Shown here one piece after another: positions 40,849-49,952 of a DNA stretch of 64,000 bases (the stretch's first letter is position 1; each line of letters begins with the position of its first letter). The stretch comes from an uncultured Litoreibacter sp. (GTDB lineage: Bacteria > Pseudomonadota > Alphaproteobacteria > Rhodobacterales > Rhodobacteraceae), in contig CANNGL010000001.1 in the NCBI GenBank assembly GCA_947504205.1, forward strand, positions 1 through 64,000, given 5' to 3'. Both the position numbers and the translations under genes were made by a program. The notes beneath the pieces were generated by a model that made no database searches, was not told where the DNA came from, and saw only the letters and a program-made list of their open reading frames with translations.

Positions 40849-41718
40849 TCACATCTTCTGTGCTTCGGAACGCGAGTTAAGCGTCACCCAGAGTGAGGCG
40901 GCCACCACCAATGCGGCCCCGGGTGCGAAGCTGGCGCCGGGCACCTCGCCGAAGACTGCGTAGCCAACAGTTACTGATAGAACGAGGCTCATGTAGCTTA
41001 GCACGGAGAGATACCCCGCTGTCCCATGGAAATGAGCCCTCAGAAAGCAAAACTGTGCGGCTTGAGCAAAGCACCCGATCAGGAAGAGGGCAACGAAATG
41101 CTCCGGCGGCACCGGCTCCCAATACAAGGCAGCAATGGGCGCGCTCAGGATTGTCAGTCCGACCGTATAGAAGGTCATCATGACAATGGGCGGCGCGGCT
41201 CGCAGTGCGCGCGTTGCCACGACCACGGCTGATGCTGAAACCACCACAAGGACCATTGCGGCAAGTCCCCAACTCCAAGGAACCGCGCTGGGATTGACCG
41301 CTATGATGGTCCCAGTCAAAGCGATGGCTGCCGCAAGCCATCCGCGTAGGCTGATTTTCTCCCGCAAGATGACCGCAACCATCAACATGGTGATGATTGG
41401 TCGTGTGAAGCTGATGGCTGTGAAGATCGCCAAGGGCAGGCGGGCAATGGCGAAGAAGCTTGCGACCAGCGTCACTGCTGAAAGCGTGACACGCATTATT
41501 TGCAGCGAAAGTTGAGGAACGCGTCGAAAGTCTTCGGCATTTTTAAGGATCAGGGGTGAAATCACCAGAAATCCGATCAGGGCGCGAAAGAAAACCACCT
41601 GTGCTGCCGGATAATCCGCCCCCAGCCATTTGACCAATGAAAGCGACCAGATGTTCAGCGACAAATCTGCCAAAAGCCACGCGCCACCTTTCAGATTATC
41701 GCGCGGGGCGTTTGTCAT
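40849..41718 (-). CDS. EamA/DMT-family membrane transporter
   Basis: A 289-residue protein with about ten transmembrane helices in two EamA repeats (SLNIWSLSLVKWLGADYPAA, AVVFFRALIGFLVISPLIL, and in the second half APPIVMMTFYTVGLTILSA). Members export small metabolites or amino acids. Its start codon overlaps the PIG-L gene by 4 bases, so it is the last gene of a unit with the deacetylase and the ROK regulator. The substrate is unknown; a sugar or amino-sugar product is possible. Confidence 0.9.
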   Translation of the reverse strand: MTNAPRDNLKGGAWLLADLSLNIWSLSLVKWLGADYPAAQVVFFRALIGFLVISPLILKNAEDFRRVPQLSLQIMRVTLSAVTLVASFFAIARLPLAIFTAISFTRPIITMLMVAVILREKISLRGWLAAAIALTGTIIAVNPSAVPWSWGLAAMVLVVVSASAVVVATRALRAAPPIVMMTFYTVGLTILSAPIAALYWEPVPPEHFVALFLIGCFAQAAQFCFLRAHFHGTAGYLSVLSYMSLVLSVTVGYAVFGEVPGASFAPGAALVVAASLWVTLNSRSEAQKM

Positions 41719-44081
41719 ACCCGTTTGGCAATGAAATTTGCCATCAGGCGGAAAGCCCCCGGCACAAGGTTTTCCATCTGGTGATGCAAGATCAGCGAGG
41801 TGTGAATGTGACGCCCCTTGCCGACATCGGCCACGAGGAGCGAGCCCTGATGCGCATCTTCGCCTGAATCAGCCATTTCGATCAGCGGCGTGTAGGCCGG
41901 GTCCCAGCTTTTGGCAAAGTATAGACCTCGCTCCTTGACCCAGTCGGCCCAATCATCTGGGCCAATACGGTTCGGCGTCATCAGAATGGGGTGATCAGTC
42001 AGGTGGCGGACTTCGGCGTTTTCGTTTGTCACGCGCCAACGCAGCGACGGTTGGCCGATTTCAAGCCGGTAGGGCGGGGTCGTGTCCGGCTTCCAGTTAT
42101 CCCAAGGGCGGTGATAGAGTGTCAGTAGAGTGCCGCCAGCCTTGGTCCAAGCGTGAAGGCGCGGCATCAGCCCAGCAAGCCCGTCGCGGAAACGCATCGC
42201 AAGGATGCCGATGATGATCGTGTCAACCTGTGCCAAGGCCTCGTCGCTGGCCAAATCAGCGTCGGAGAGGTCTGTCACGTCGGCGCCCAGAGAGGCGAGC
42301 CAAAGGTTCACCCGATCATTGCCAGCGCCGACATAGCCAACCTTTACGTCTGGAATATCGGCCTCAAGCGCAAGAACGCGAAGGACGGCGGGTTGCGACA
42401 GAGCTGTAGGGGCGATGTGGTCATAGGAAATGCGTTGAACGCTCATTGCCGGCTTGCCGTTTAGTTTCACCGGTATGTCGTAGCGTCCGGCGGTCACATC
42501 CTTTGGAGCTTTGAGCGAGACGACGTCAGCAGCAACCTTGGATTGCCAGCCCTCAGGCAAGTCCAAGCAAGGTGCCGCATCTACTGGATACAGGTTGCCA
42601 ATTCGGCTTTCGCAGCTCCGTGTTTCGGTGGCCAGGTTGATCAGAGCTGCGTCGGGCGCAATCTGCGCCCGGACAGAGGGAAGCACGACGGGTGGAGTTT
42701 CGAACGGCAGGCGTATCGATACCCGCTCGCCCGCATGGGTGATCTCCACAATGCAGGCCGGTGCCTGAGCATCGGCAGGATCGTAGATGTCTCGGTATGG
42801 GTCTGTAGGCGTGGCATTTTCATTCAGGACGAGCTGCGCGTCACGCGCTGACCATCCATTGGGCAAATCAAAACTAACATCCAGTTCGTTTGCCGTGCCT
42901 TTCGTGGCCTCAAGCGTCAGCGTCGTCGATTGACCGGGTGCGAGGAAGGTTTCAGCCGTCCGACAGCACACATCTATGCCCAAGGCGAGGCGTATCACAT
43001 GGCCCAGTTGAACCTCTTTTGCGTCCAAGCGGTGGGCCACATCCTGTTTTAGTGCATCCGGGCAACCGGCGCGTGCAGAGCGTATGGCGGTCAGCGCGTG
43101 GATTGCGGAGCTGGCAACACGATCAAAGTCAGGGAAGGCGGCGATTGTTGCGTCAATGGCGCGCTGCGCTTCGTCAAGTGCGTCGGACATACCGTCGGCG
43201 CCGGGCAGAATTGCGAGATCGCCGACATTCGCTGGCAGCCCAGCGGTCAACGTACTGTCCGGGCCGGGAAGGTGGCTCTCGGCCAAATGCAAAGGCCAGT
43301 CTCGCGTCTGGTCAGAGGCAATCCAACGGCCCATGCCCTGTGTCCGGTGGTATGCCCGCGACTGCTGGCCGATGCGCTCCCATGACCAGCCGCTGATTGG
43401 ATCGCCACCCTGTCCGTTGATGGTCAGCGTGGGCGGCGGTGGCGGAAGGTCATCATCATAGGCCTGACCTGCGCCAGACCACGCTGGCAGATACATTTTC
43501 TTCACCTGCCAGGGCGGCAGGTTTGACGGAAATGCCGGATCGGCTGCTGCTTTCATTACGTCATGGGTTGATTGTGTGATTGCCCGATGGTGCCCGTGCT
43601 GTCCCGGCACGTCGAGAAATGTGGGACAGATGAGGTCGGGTTTTTCGGTGCGAACAATTTCGACGAAGCGTGCCAACGTGCGGTCCTCACCCCATCGACC
43701 GAGTGTCTCGTCTCCGCTTTTTGAGAACCCGAAATCGGTGACCGGATCATCTGGCGTTTCGGAATGCCAATACATCCGCATCCGCAGGATATCGCAGGCC
43801 TTTTCCATTTCGCGCGTGCGCAATGCGCCCAATGCGGCGCCTGCTTCGGTGCCGATGTCGTTTTGCCCGCCTTCGCCGCGCGTTGAACAGGCGTAAGATA
43901 GATTGATGCCATCGCGGAACGCCAGTGCAGCCAGCATGCCGGAGATTTCATCGTCAGGATGGGCACCGGTTTGCATAAAGCGCATGACGGACTTGAGCGA
44001 CCGAAGAGCCCACCATAACTCTGTGATGCGCGGTCGGGCGCGGTCGGCTTCGATACGTCTCTGTTGGGTCGTAGACATCAA
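41715..44081 (-). CDS. PIG-L family deacetylase with large C-terminal extension
   Basis: A 788-residue protein. The N-terminal domain is a PIG-L/LmbE deacetylase: the zinc motif GAHPDDEISGML (about residue 38), STRGEGGQNDIG, and the third ligand in GQHGHHRAI (about residue 160). These enzymes remove acetyl from N-acetyl-glucosamine-type groups. The remaining about 550 residues are an Ig-like or beta-rich part (SLAPGQSTTLTLEA type strands) and a C-terminal flavodoxin/GATase-like domain (TIIIGILAMRFRDG, TKAGGTLLTLYHRP). No signal peptide is seen. It lies in an operon with a ROK regulator, divergent from a sugar ABC operon, so the substrate is likely an acetylated amino sugar or glycoconjugate. 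Confidence 0.9.
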   Translation of the reverse strand: MMSTTQQRRIEADRARPRITELWWALRSLKSVMRFMQTGAHPDDEISGMLAALAFRDGINLSYACSTRGEGGQNDIGTEAGAALGALRTREMEKACDILRMRMYWHSETPDDPVTDFGFSKSGDETLGRWGEDRTLARFVEIVRTEKPDLICPTFLDVPGQHGHHRAITQSTHDVMKAAADPAFPSNLPPWQVKKMYLPAWSGAGQAYDDDLPPPPPTLTINGQGGDPISGWSWERIGQQSRAYHRTQGMGRWIASDQTRDWPLHLAESHLPGPDSTLTAGLPANVGDLAILPGADGMSDALDEAQRAIDATIAAFPDFDRVASSAIHALTAIRSARAGCPDALKQDVAHRLDAKEVQLGHVIRLALGIDVCCRTAETFLAPGQSTTLTLEATKGTANELDVSFDLPNGWSARDAQLVLNENATPTDPYRDIYDPADAQAPACIVEITHAGERVSIRLPFETPPVVLPSVRAQIAPDAALINLATETRSCESRIGNLYPVDAAPCLDLPEGWQSKVAADVVSLKAPKDVTAGRYDIPVKLNGKPAMSVQRISYDHIAPTALSQPAVLRVLALEADIPDVKVGYVGAGNDRVNLWLASLGADVTDLSDADLASDEALAQVDTIIIGILAMRFRDGLAGLMPRLHAWTKAGGTLLTLYHRPWDNWKPDTTPPYRLEIGQPSLRWRVTNENAEVRHLTDHPILMTPNRIGPDDWADWVKERGLYFAKSWDPAYTPLIEMADSGEDAHQGSLLVADVGKGRHIHTSLILHHQMENLVPGAFRLMANFIAKRV

Positions 44082-45262
44082 AGTTCCTGCGGTTGGGGGG
44101 CGATTTTAGGGGTAAAGGCATGGTTCACCACCAGCGCTGCGGCGCCCAGCGTTGCCGTCATCCGTCCCGACGCACCGCGCATCAAACGCGGCAAGGCACG
44201 CGTGGTGCGGTTCGAAACGGATCGCTCGGTAAGGCGAACGGCACTGGCCAGATGATCCAGGATGTTGTCCGGCATGGCCCCGCCGAGGATGATGGTCTGC
44301 GGGTCGAACAGATTTTCCACGATGGAAATTGCCGCAGAAAGGGGCTCCGCAGCCCGCGTGAGCCAGTCTTTCATAGTAGCGTCGCCTGATTGATAGAGCC
44401 GCGCCAGATCGTCAACGTTTTGGGGAGCCAGGCCTGCACGTTTCAGCGCTTCGGTCAGCGAACGCCTGCTGACCACATCCTCAAGCATGACGTGCCGGCC
44501 TTCTGAGGACACCTGTAATGTGCCGATTTCACCCGCATTGCCAAAGGCGCCTGTCATCAAGCGGCCATCATGGACTACCCCCAGGCCAAGACCACTGCCG
44601 AAGTAGAGAAACGCGTAGCTGTTCAGCCCTTGCGCCACGCCGGACACGCGCTCCGCGATCGCTGCAGCATTGGCGTCGTTTTCAACGAGCACCGGCTGCC
44701 CCAACATGTCCGACAGCCAGACATCAGGCGGTGTATTGTCCCAGATCGGCAGTTCGGAGGCGCCCCCTTCGATACCAGTACGGCCGAAGGGGCCGGGCAT
44801 TACGACCCCGAGGCCAAGCAAGCGGTCGCTTGTGCAGTCTGTATCCTTCAAAATGGCTGCTTGCATCTGGTGTATTGCGGCGACGACACCGTCCCGATCT
44901 TTGGTGCGTACCTGTTTGCGTCGTTCGATGACGGGTTCGCCACAAAGGTTAAGGAGTGTGCCAAACACCACATCGGGACGGATCTCGATCCCGGCTGCAA
45001 AGCCGCCGACCGGGTTCAGCGAATATTGCACAACTGGCACGCCGCGTGAGACTGCACGGTGACCTTGTTGAACGATCAGACCGTCTTCCATGAGGTCGGC
45101 AATGATATTGGAAACCGCTTGCGTGGACAGGCCGGATGCCTTGGCTATATCCGCCCGGCCGATCCGCGTAGCACTGCGAATCCGGCCTAAAACGACCTGC
45201 CGATTGTGGCCGCGCGACCTTCCGGCATTGGCGCCAACAACTCTATCGGTGAGGGCAATCAT
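44078..45262 (-). CDS. ROK-family transcriptional regulator (NagC/XylR type)
   Basis: A 394-residue protein: an N-terminal winged HTH (IRSATRIGRADIAKASGLST, QAVSNIIADLMEDGLI) and a ROK kinase-like domain with LLGLGVVMPGPF, LVENDANAAAIAE and GNAGEIGTLQ. The usual zinc cysteines of the ROK signature (CxCGxxGC) are missing; the corresponding stretch reads VSSEGRHVMLEDVVS. The protein probably represses the divergent sugar operon in response to a sugar or phosphosugar. It overlaps the PIG-L gene by 4 bases. A palindrome at 45290-45310 is the likely operator. Confidence 0.93.
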   Translation of the reverse strand: MIALTDRVVGANAGRSRGHNRQVVLGRIRSATRIGRADIAKASGLSTQAVSNIIADLMEDGLIVQQGHRAVSRGVPVVQYSLNPVGGFAAGIEIRPDVVFGTLLNLCGEPVIERRKQVRTKDRDGVVAAIHQMQAAILKDTDCTSDRLLGLGVVMPGPFGRTGIEGGASELPIWDNTPPDVWLSDMLGQPVLVENDANAAAIAERVSGVAQGLNSYAFLYFGSGLGLGVVHDGRLMTGAFGNAGEIGTLQVSSEGRHVMLEDVVSRRSLTEALKRAGLAPQNVDDLARLYQSGDATMKDWLTRAAEPLSAAISIVENLFDPQTIILGGAMPDNILDHLASAVRLTERSVSNRTTRALPRLMRGASGRMTATLGAAALVVNHAFTPKIAPQPQEL

Positions 45263-45289
45263 ATTCCTCGACTAGCCCAAACAACTTGA

Positions 45290-45310
45290 TAGCTCAAGAG
45301 AGTTGAGCTA
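45290..45310. promoter_or_regulatory. Palindromic operator between ROK gene and sugar ABC operon
   Basis: TAGCTCAA (45290-45297), spacer GAGAG, TTGAGCTA (45303-45310): perfect 8-bp arms. It lies midway between the divergent starts at 45262 and 45388 and is the natural site for the ROK regulator. Confidence 0.65.
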
Positions 45311-45387
45311 ACCCTTGAGGCACATGCGATCCCAACCCGGGCGCCGTCTGCGCGCCGAGGATGGATAGAACAGCAGGGAGACATTCA

Positions 45388-46647
45388 ATGAAAACCGTTA
45401 CGTTCAAAGCACTTGCGCTCGGTGTTGCCACAAGTGCCGTCACGCTTCTGAGTACGGCAGCCAATGCCGTGGAAATAGAATATTGGCAGTATTTCTTTGA
45501 TGCGCGGGTCACAGCGATGGAGCAGCTGATCGAGAATTTTCGGGCCGCCAATCCGGACATCACCGTTACAATGACGCATTTCCCCTATGCCGATTACCGC
45601 ACGAAGGTCGCCGCAGCGATCCCGGCAGGCGAGGGGCCGGATGTAGTGCAATTGTTCTATGGTTGGCTCAATGATTATGCCGAAGCGGAGCTGATCCAAC
45701 CTTTGCCCGCCGACACCTTCCCCGCAGCGACGATTGACGAAGAATTCTTCCCGATGGTGCAGGCAATGAAGGAGGGGGACCAGTATTGGGCGCTGCCAAC
45801 CGCTGTTCGCTCATTGGCATTATTTTATAATGAGCGGCTCATGGAAGAAGCTGGGGTTGAGCCGCCGACAACGATTGAAGAAATGTTCGCTGCGGCCAAG
45901 GCAATGACCAAGCGTGATGGTGCCGGGAATCTGACACAGGTTGGTATCACTGCTGGCATGACCGCGCAGGACCACCATTGGTGGCGTGAAGGCTTGATCC
46001 GTCAGCAGGGTGGCGAGCCCTACCTAAATGATTACACAACAGTTAACTACAACACCGAAGCTGGTCTGGCCGCTTTGGAGCTTTATACCAGCATGTTCAC
46101 TGGCGAGGACGCCGTGACGGCAATCGGGTTTATGGATGAACCACAGGCCGCTTTCAAAGCTGGCCGCGCTGGTATGCATATCGACGGGTCTTTCCGCATC
46201 GGTTCGCTCAACAAGACGCGTGGGCTGAAATGGGGCGTGACAGAGCTGCCTGCGACAGCCGACGGGACACGGTCGAACTATTCTTCCTATTGGGTGAATG
46301 CGATCACAACGAAAGCTGAAGGTGAGAAATACGATGCTGCTGTGAAGTTCATGCAATACATCACCTCGGATGAGGCGATGCAGATCTGGCTCGACACAGT
46401 TGGCGAGTTGCCCGCCAAGCCATCTGTCGGTCTCACCGATGCAAACTCAAACGATGCGACCTACGGCCCGTTTATCCGCGGTCTGGCTTACGCGAATACC
46501 ACGAAATTTGCAGACGAGTCCGCGCAGCGTCAGTTGATGGTGGAAATGGTTGAGCGCATCACACTCGAAGATATGTCTCCCGCCGACAGCCTTGCGATCG
46601 CAGCAGAGGCCGAGCAGAAGATCCTCGACGAGTATTATGCCGACTAA
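45388..46647 (+). CDS. Sugar ABC substrate-binding protein (family 1)
   Basis: A 419-residue periplasmic protein from ATG 45388, preceded by GGGAG. The signal peptide is MKTVTFKALALGVATSAVT then LLSTAANAVE. Family-1 features are IEYWQYFFDARVTAMEQLIE, GEGPDVVQLFYGWLNDYAE, YWALPTAVRSLALFYN and the C-terminal AVKFMQYITSDEAMQIWLD. It binds a sugar or sugar derivative for import by the two permeases downstream. The terminator-like hairpin after it favours excess production of this protein. Confidence 0.94.
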   Translation: MKTVTFKALALGVATSAVTLLSTAANAVEIEYWQYFFDARVTAMEQLIENFRAANPDITVTMTHFPYADYRTKVAAAIPAGEGPDVVQLFYGWLNDYAEAELIQPLPADTFPAATIDEEFFPMVQAMKEGDQYWALPTAVRSLALFYNERLMEEAGVEPPTTIEEMFAAAKAMTKRDGAGNLTQVGITAGMTAQDHHWWREGLIRQQGGEPYLNDYTTVNYNTEAGLAALELYTSMFTGEDAVTAIGFMDEPQAAFKAGRAGMHIDGSFRIGSLNKTRGLKWGVTELPATADGTRSNYSSYWVNAITTKAEGEKYDAAVKFMQYITSDEAMQIWLDTVGELPAKPSVGLTDANSNDATYGPFIRGLAYANTTKFADESAQRQLMVEMVERITLEDMSPADSLAIAAEAEQKILDEYYAD

Positions 46648-46655
46648 AGTGATTG

Positions 46656-46682
46656 GCCCCGGCGATTGCGCCGGGGCTTTTT
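46656..46682 (+). terminator. Intrinsic terminator/attenuator after the sugar-binding protein gene
   Basis: GCCCCGGCG (46656-46664), loop ATTG, CGCCGGGGC (46669-46677), then TTTTT. It begins 8 bases after the stop codon and 40 bases before the permease start codon. Partial termination here would give more binding protein than permease. Confidence 0.85.
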
Positions 46683-46696
46683 CGTCAGAGGCGGAC

Positions 46697-47590
46697 ATGA
46701 AGCTATATCGCAATCTAACGATCAAGCAGAAGCAGATCGTCTGGGCCTGGGGCTTTCTAGCAATCCCGGTCCTGTTTTATACGGTCATTCGCTTTTACCC
46801 CACGGGCAACGCGATACTCATCAGCTTTCAGGATTGGAACCTGTTGGGCGAGCGGACATGGACCGGGCTTGAAAATTACCAAAAGCTGTTTGCTGATCCA
46901 ACTTTTTGGAAAGTGTTCAAGAACACTTTCGTCTATTTGCTGATCGGAACGCCAGTCAGTCTCGTGATTTCGTTTTTCGTGGCATACCACCTCGACAAGA
47001 CGCGTTTCATGCATGGGTTTCTCAGGATGCTTTACTTCTTGCCATTCATGACCAGCGCGGTTGCTATGGCTTGGGTCTGGCGATGGTTCTATCAACCGGT
47101 GCCTATCGGGCTATTCAACAATTTTCTGTCGACCTTTGGCATTCCGCAAATCAACTTTCTGAACTCCACCACCAATGCGCTTCCGTCGGTTTTGGCACCG
47201 GCCATCTGGGCAGGCCTTGGGTTTCAGATCATCATCTTCATGGCGGGTCTACGCGCTATCCCGCAAAGCTATTATGAGGCCGCACGGATTGACGGTGTTT
47301 CGCCCTGGACCGTGCTTTGGGAGATAACGATCCCATTGTTGAAGCCGACCATCGTTTTCATTGTAGTCTTCTCCTCCATCGGGTTCTTGCGAATTTTCGA
47401 TCACGTTTTCAATATGACGACGGGCAATCCCGGAGGGCCTTTGAACTCGACAAAACCTCTGGTGCTCATGATCTATGAGACTGCCTTCAGTTCGTTCGAT
47501 ATGGGCTATGCTGCTGCGCAGACCGTTGTGCTGTTCCTCGTCCTGCTTGTTGTCAGCCTGATGCAACTGCTCATTCTGAGGGATCGCTGA
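46697..47590 (+). CDS. Sugar ABC permease, MalF-like
   Basis: A 297-residue permease from ATG 46697 (AGAGGCGG upstream). Six transmembrane helices are expected; family blocks are IRFYPTGNAILISFQDWNLL, MTSAVAMAWVWRWFYQP and the EAA loop YYEAARIDGVSPWTVLWEIT. It forms the channel with the MalG-like subunit. Its stop overlaps the start of the next permease by one base. Confidence 0.94.
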   Translation: MKLYRNLTIKQKQIVWAWGFLAIPVLFYTVIRFYPTGNAILISFQDWNLLGERTWTGLENYQKLFADPTFWKVFKNTFVYLLIGTPVSLVISFFVAYHLDKTRFMHGFLRMLYFLPFMTSAVAMAWVWRWFYQPVPIGLFNNFLSTFGIPQINFLNSTTNALPSVLAPAIWAGLGFQIIIFMAGLRAIPQSYYEAARIDGVSPWTVLWEITIPLLKPTIVFIVVFSSIGFLRIFDHVFNMTTGNPGGPLNSTKPLVLMIYETAFSSFDMGYAAAQTVVLFLVLLVVSLMQLLILRDR

Positions 47591-48468
47591 TGGCCGCGAC
47601 TGAGGAAATCCGCTTAAGCTCAGATGCGCTGCTGAAGGCAAACAAGCCCAAACGACCTGCGAATATGGGGCAGTTTTTGCGCTGGGGTCTGTTGTTTCTG
47701 GGCGGCATCGTGATGATCATGCCGATTGTCTACATGATTTCCACTTCGCTCAAGTGGCCGCACGAAGTTTACAATTTGAAACTGATCCCGGACGAGCCGC
47801 ATCTGGAGAACTACACTTTCGTGTTAGAGGATGGGAGGTTCTATTGGTGGTTCGTCAATTCAATCATCATCGCGCTGATCACGACGCTTTGTAACGTCAT
47901 CTTTGATAGTCTCGTGGGTTACACGCTGTGCAAGTTCCGCTTTCCGGGGCGCTACATCGTTTTCATCGCGATCCTGTCGACCTTGATGATCCCGACCGAG
48001 ATGCTGGTGATCCCGTGGTATCTGATGAGCCAACAGTTCGGCTGGCTGGATACGTATTGGGGCATCATGTTTCCGGGGCTGATGACAGCCTTCGGCACGT
48101 TTCTGATGAAGCAGTTCTTTGAAACTGTGCCTGATGACTTCATCGAGGCAGCGCGGATCGATGGGCTGAACGAGCTGCAGATCTGGTGGACCGTGGCGAT
48201 GCCACTCGTGAAGCCTGCGCTGGCCGCGCTGGCGATCTTTGTGTTTCTTGGAAACTGGACGGCGTTTATCTGGCCGTTGATCGTCACGAACTCGGTCGAA
48301 ATGTATACGCTGCCGGTCGGTCTTTCGTCGTTTGGCGACGAAGCGGATGTGGCGTGGGAACTCATTATGACTGGTGCTGCGATCTCGACGATCCCGACGC
48401 TGATCGTCTTCCTGATCTTCCAACGGTTCATCATTCGAGGTGTTGTCATGGCGGGGCTGAAGGGATGA
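47590..48468 (+). CDS. Sugar ABC permease, MalG-like
   Basis: A 292-residue permease. MIMPIVYMISTSLKWPHEVY, LMIPTEMLVIPWYLMSQQFG, and the EAA loop FIEAARIDGLNELQIWWTVA identify the second sugar permease subunit. The start ATG 47590 overlaps the upstream stop by one base (TGATGG), and the stop overlaps the next gene in ATGA, so the operon is fully coupled here. Confidence 0.94.
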   Translation: MAATEEIRLSSDALLKANKPKRPANMGQFLRWGLLFLGGIVMIMPIVYMISTSLKWPHEVYNLKLIPDEPHLENYTFVLEDGRFYWWFVNSIIIALITTLCNVIFDSLVGYTLCKFRFPGRYIVFIAILSTLMIPTEMLVIPWYLMSQQFGWLDTYWGIMFPGLMTAFGTFLMKQFFETVPDDFIEAARIDGLNELQIWWTVAMPLVKPALAALAIFVFLGNWTAFIWPLIVTNSVEMYTLPVGLSSFGDEADVAWELIMTGAAISTIPTLIVFLIFQRFIIRGVVMAGLKG

Positions 48469-49949
48469 CGGATACATCTACCTTCCCCGATCCGACCTAT
48501 CGCGACACGGTTCTCGCGCCTCTCTTCGAGGGGGTTAAGACCCATTTCGCTGCTGGAATGGATCAGATCAACCGGGCGCATCTCGTGATGCTGCGAGAAA
48601 CCGAGATTTTGAATGCGGAGGACGCCGCGAAGATCGCGCGCGCGTTGGCGGAGATTTCCGAGAAGACCGATCTGGATACGTTGTCCTACACCGGCGAGCA
48701 CGAGGACTATTTTTTCTGGGTCGAAGCGCAGCTGCGCGACAGGCTGGGTGATCTGGGCGGTGCGCTGCATACCGCACGGTCGCGTAACGATATGGATCAT
48801 ACGCTATTCAAAATGGCGTTGCGTGCGCGGACAGACCTGCTGATGGGGCAGGTTTTGATGCTCGCGACAAACCTGATCGACAAGGCCGAACAAGAGGCCG
48901 AAACGCTGATTGTTGCCTACACCCATGGCCAGCCCGCCCAGCCGTCCACCTTTGGGCATTATCTTGCGGCCGCTGTGGAAACTCTGCTGCGCGATGCCGC
49001 CCGGCTGGAGGCCGCTGCACAGAACCTTGATCACTGCCCAATGGGGGCTGCTGCGATCACCACATCGGGCTTTCCGATCGATCGCGCGCGTGTCGCTGCG
49101 TTGCTCGGTTTCGAGGCGCCGCTGCTGAACTCATACGGATGTATCGCCTCGGTTGATTACATCACTGGGCTCTACTCTGCGATGAAACTGGTGTTCCTGC
49201 ATCTTGGCCGGTTGGTACAGGACATGGCGTTCTGGTCGGCTTTCGAAGTTGGGCAACTCTATGTGCCGAACGCGCTTGTGCAGGTGTCGTCGATCATGCC
49301 GCAAAAGCGCAACCCGGTGCCGATAGAACATCTGCGTCATTTGTCCTCTGTCACGTTGGGCCGCTGCGACATGGTGGTGAATACCATGCACAACACGCCG
49401 TTCACCGACATGAACGACAGTGAGGGAGAGGTTCAACAAGCTGGCTATGCCGCGTTTGAAAGCGGGGGGCGTGTGCTCGAATTGCTTGCCGCCATGATAC
49501 CGGCATGTTCGATTAATCCGGACCGCGTGCGCAAAACGACCGACGCTGCCTGCATTACCATCACGGAGCTTGCCGATACGCTTGTCCGAGACGAAGGTTT
49601 GAGCTTCCGCGCTGCGCATGACATTGCATCGCGCACGTCAAAAGCGGTCATCTCGGAATGTCAGCCACTAACTTTGGGGTTTGAAGCCTTCGCGAACGCG
49701 TTTGCAGCAGAAACTGGCCGGCCTACCGCGCTTACAGCGGATGCCTTCGCCCAAGCGACGTCGCCAGAGGTTTTCGTTTTGCGCAGAGATCGCATTGGAG
49801 GGCCTGCGCCCGCCGCATTGGCTGATGCGCTGGCGACCTATCGCGGCGAATGTGACCATCTCACCGCTCAACGCGCCGCCCGCAATTCACGTATCGCAAC
49901 TGCCGACACTGCAAGGGATGCAGCGTTCCGAAAGCTTATGGAGACCTGA
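48465..49949 (+). CDS. Argininosuccinate lyase-like enzyme in a sugar ABC operon
   Basis: A 494-residue member of the fumarase/aspartase superfamily, closest in pattern to argininosuccinate lyase: LHTARSRNDMDHTLFKMALR (about residues 106-125), YTHGQPAQPSTFGHYLAA, and the catalytic-Ser loop QVSSIMPQKRNPVPIEHLR (about residues 279-297). ArgH itself has SRNDQ; here it is SRNDM. Its place inside a sugar transporter operon, coupled by ATGA to the permease gene and 3 bases before the ATPase gene, argues against a housekeeping arginine role. It may cleave an amino-acid-sugar or succinyl/fumaryl conjugate; that is inference. Confidence 0.85.
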   Translation: MTDTSTFPDPTYRDTVLAPLFEGVKTHFAAGMDQINRAHLVMLRETEILNAEDAAKIARALAEISEKTDLDTLSYTGEHEDYFFWVEAQLRDRLGDLGGALHTARSRNDMDHTLFKMALRARTDLLMGQVLMLATNLIDKAEQEAETLIVAYTHGQPAQPSTFGHYLAAAVETLLRDAARLEAAAQNLDHCPMGAAAITTSGFPIDRARVAALLGFEAPLLNSYGCIASVDYITGLYSAMKLVFLHLGRLVQDMAFWSAFEVGQLYVPNALVQVSSIMPQKRNPVPIEHLRHLSSVTLGRCDMVVNTMHNTPFTDMNDSEGEVQQAGYAAFESGGRVLELLAAMIPACSINPDRVRKTTDAACITITELADTLVRDEGLSFRAAHDIASRTSKAVISECQPLTLGFEAFANAFAAETGRPTALTADAFAQATSPEVFVLRRDRIGGPAPAALADALATYRGECDHLTAQRAARNSRIATADTARDAAFRKLMET

Positions 49950-49952
49950 TAG

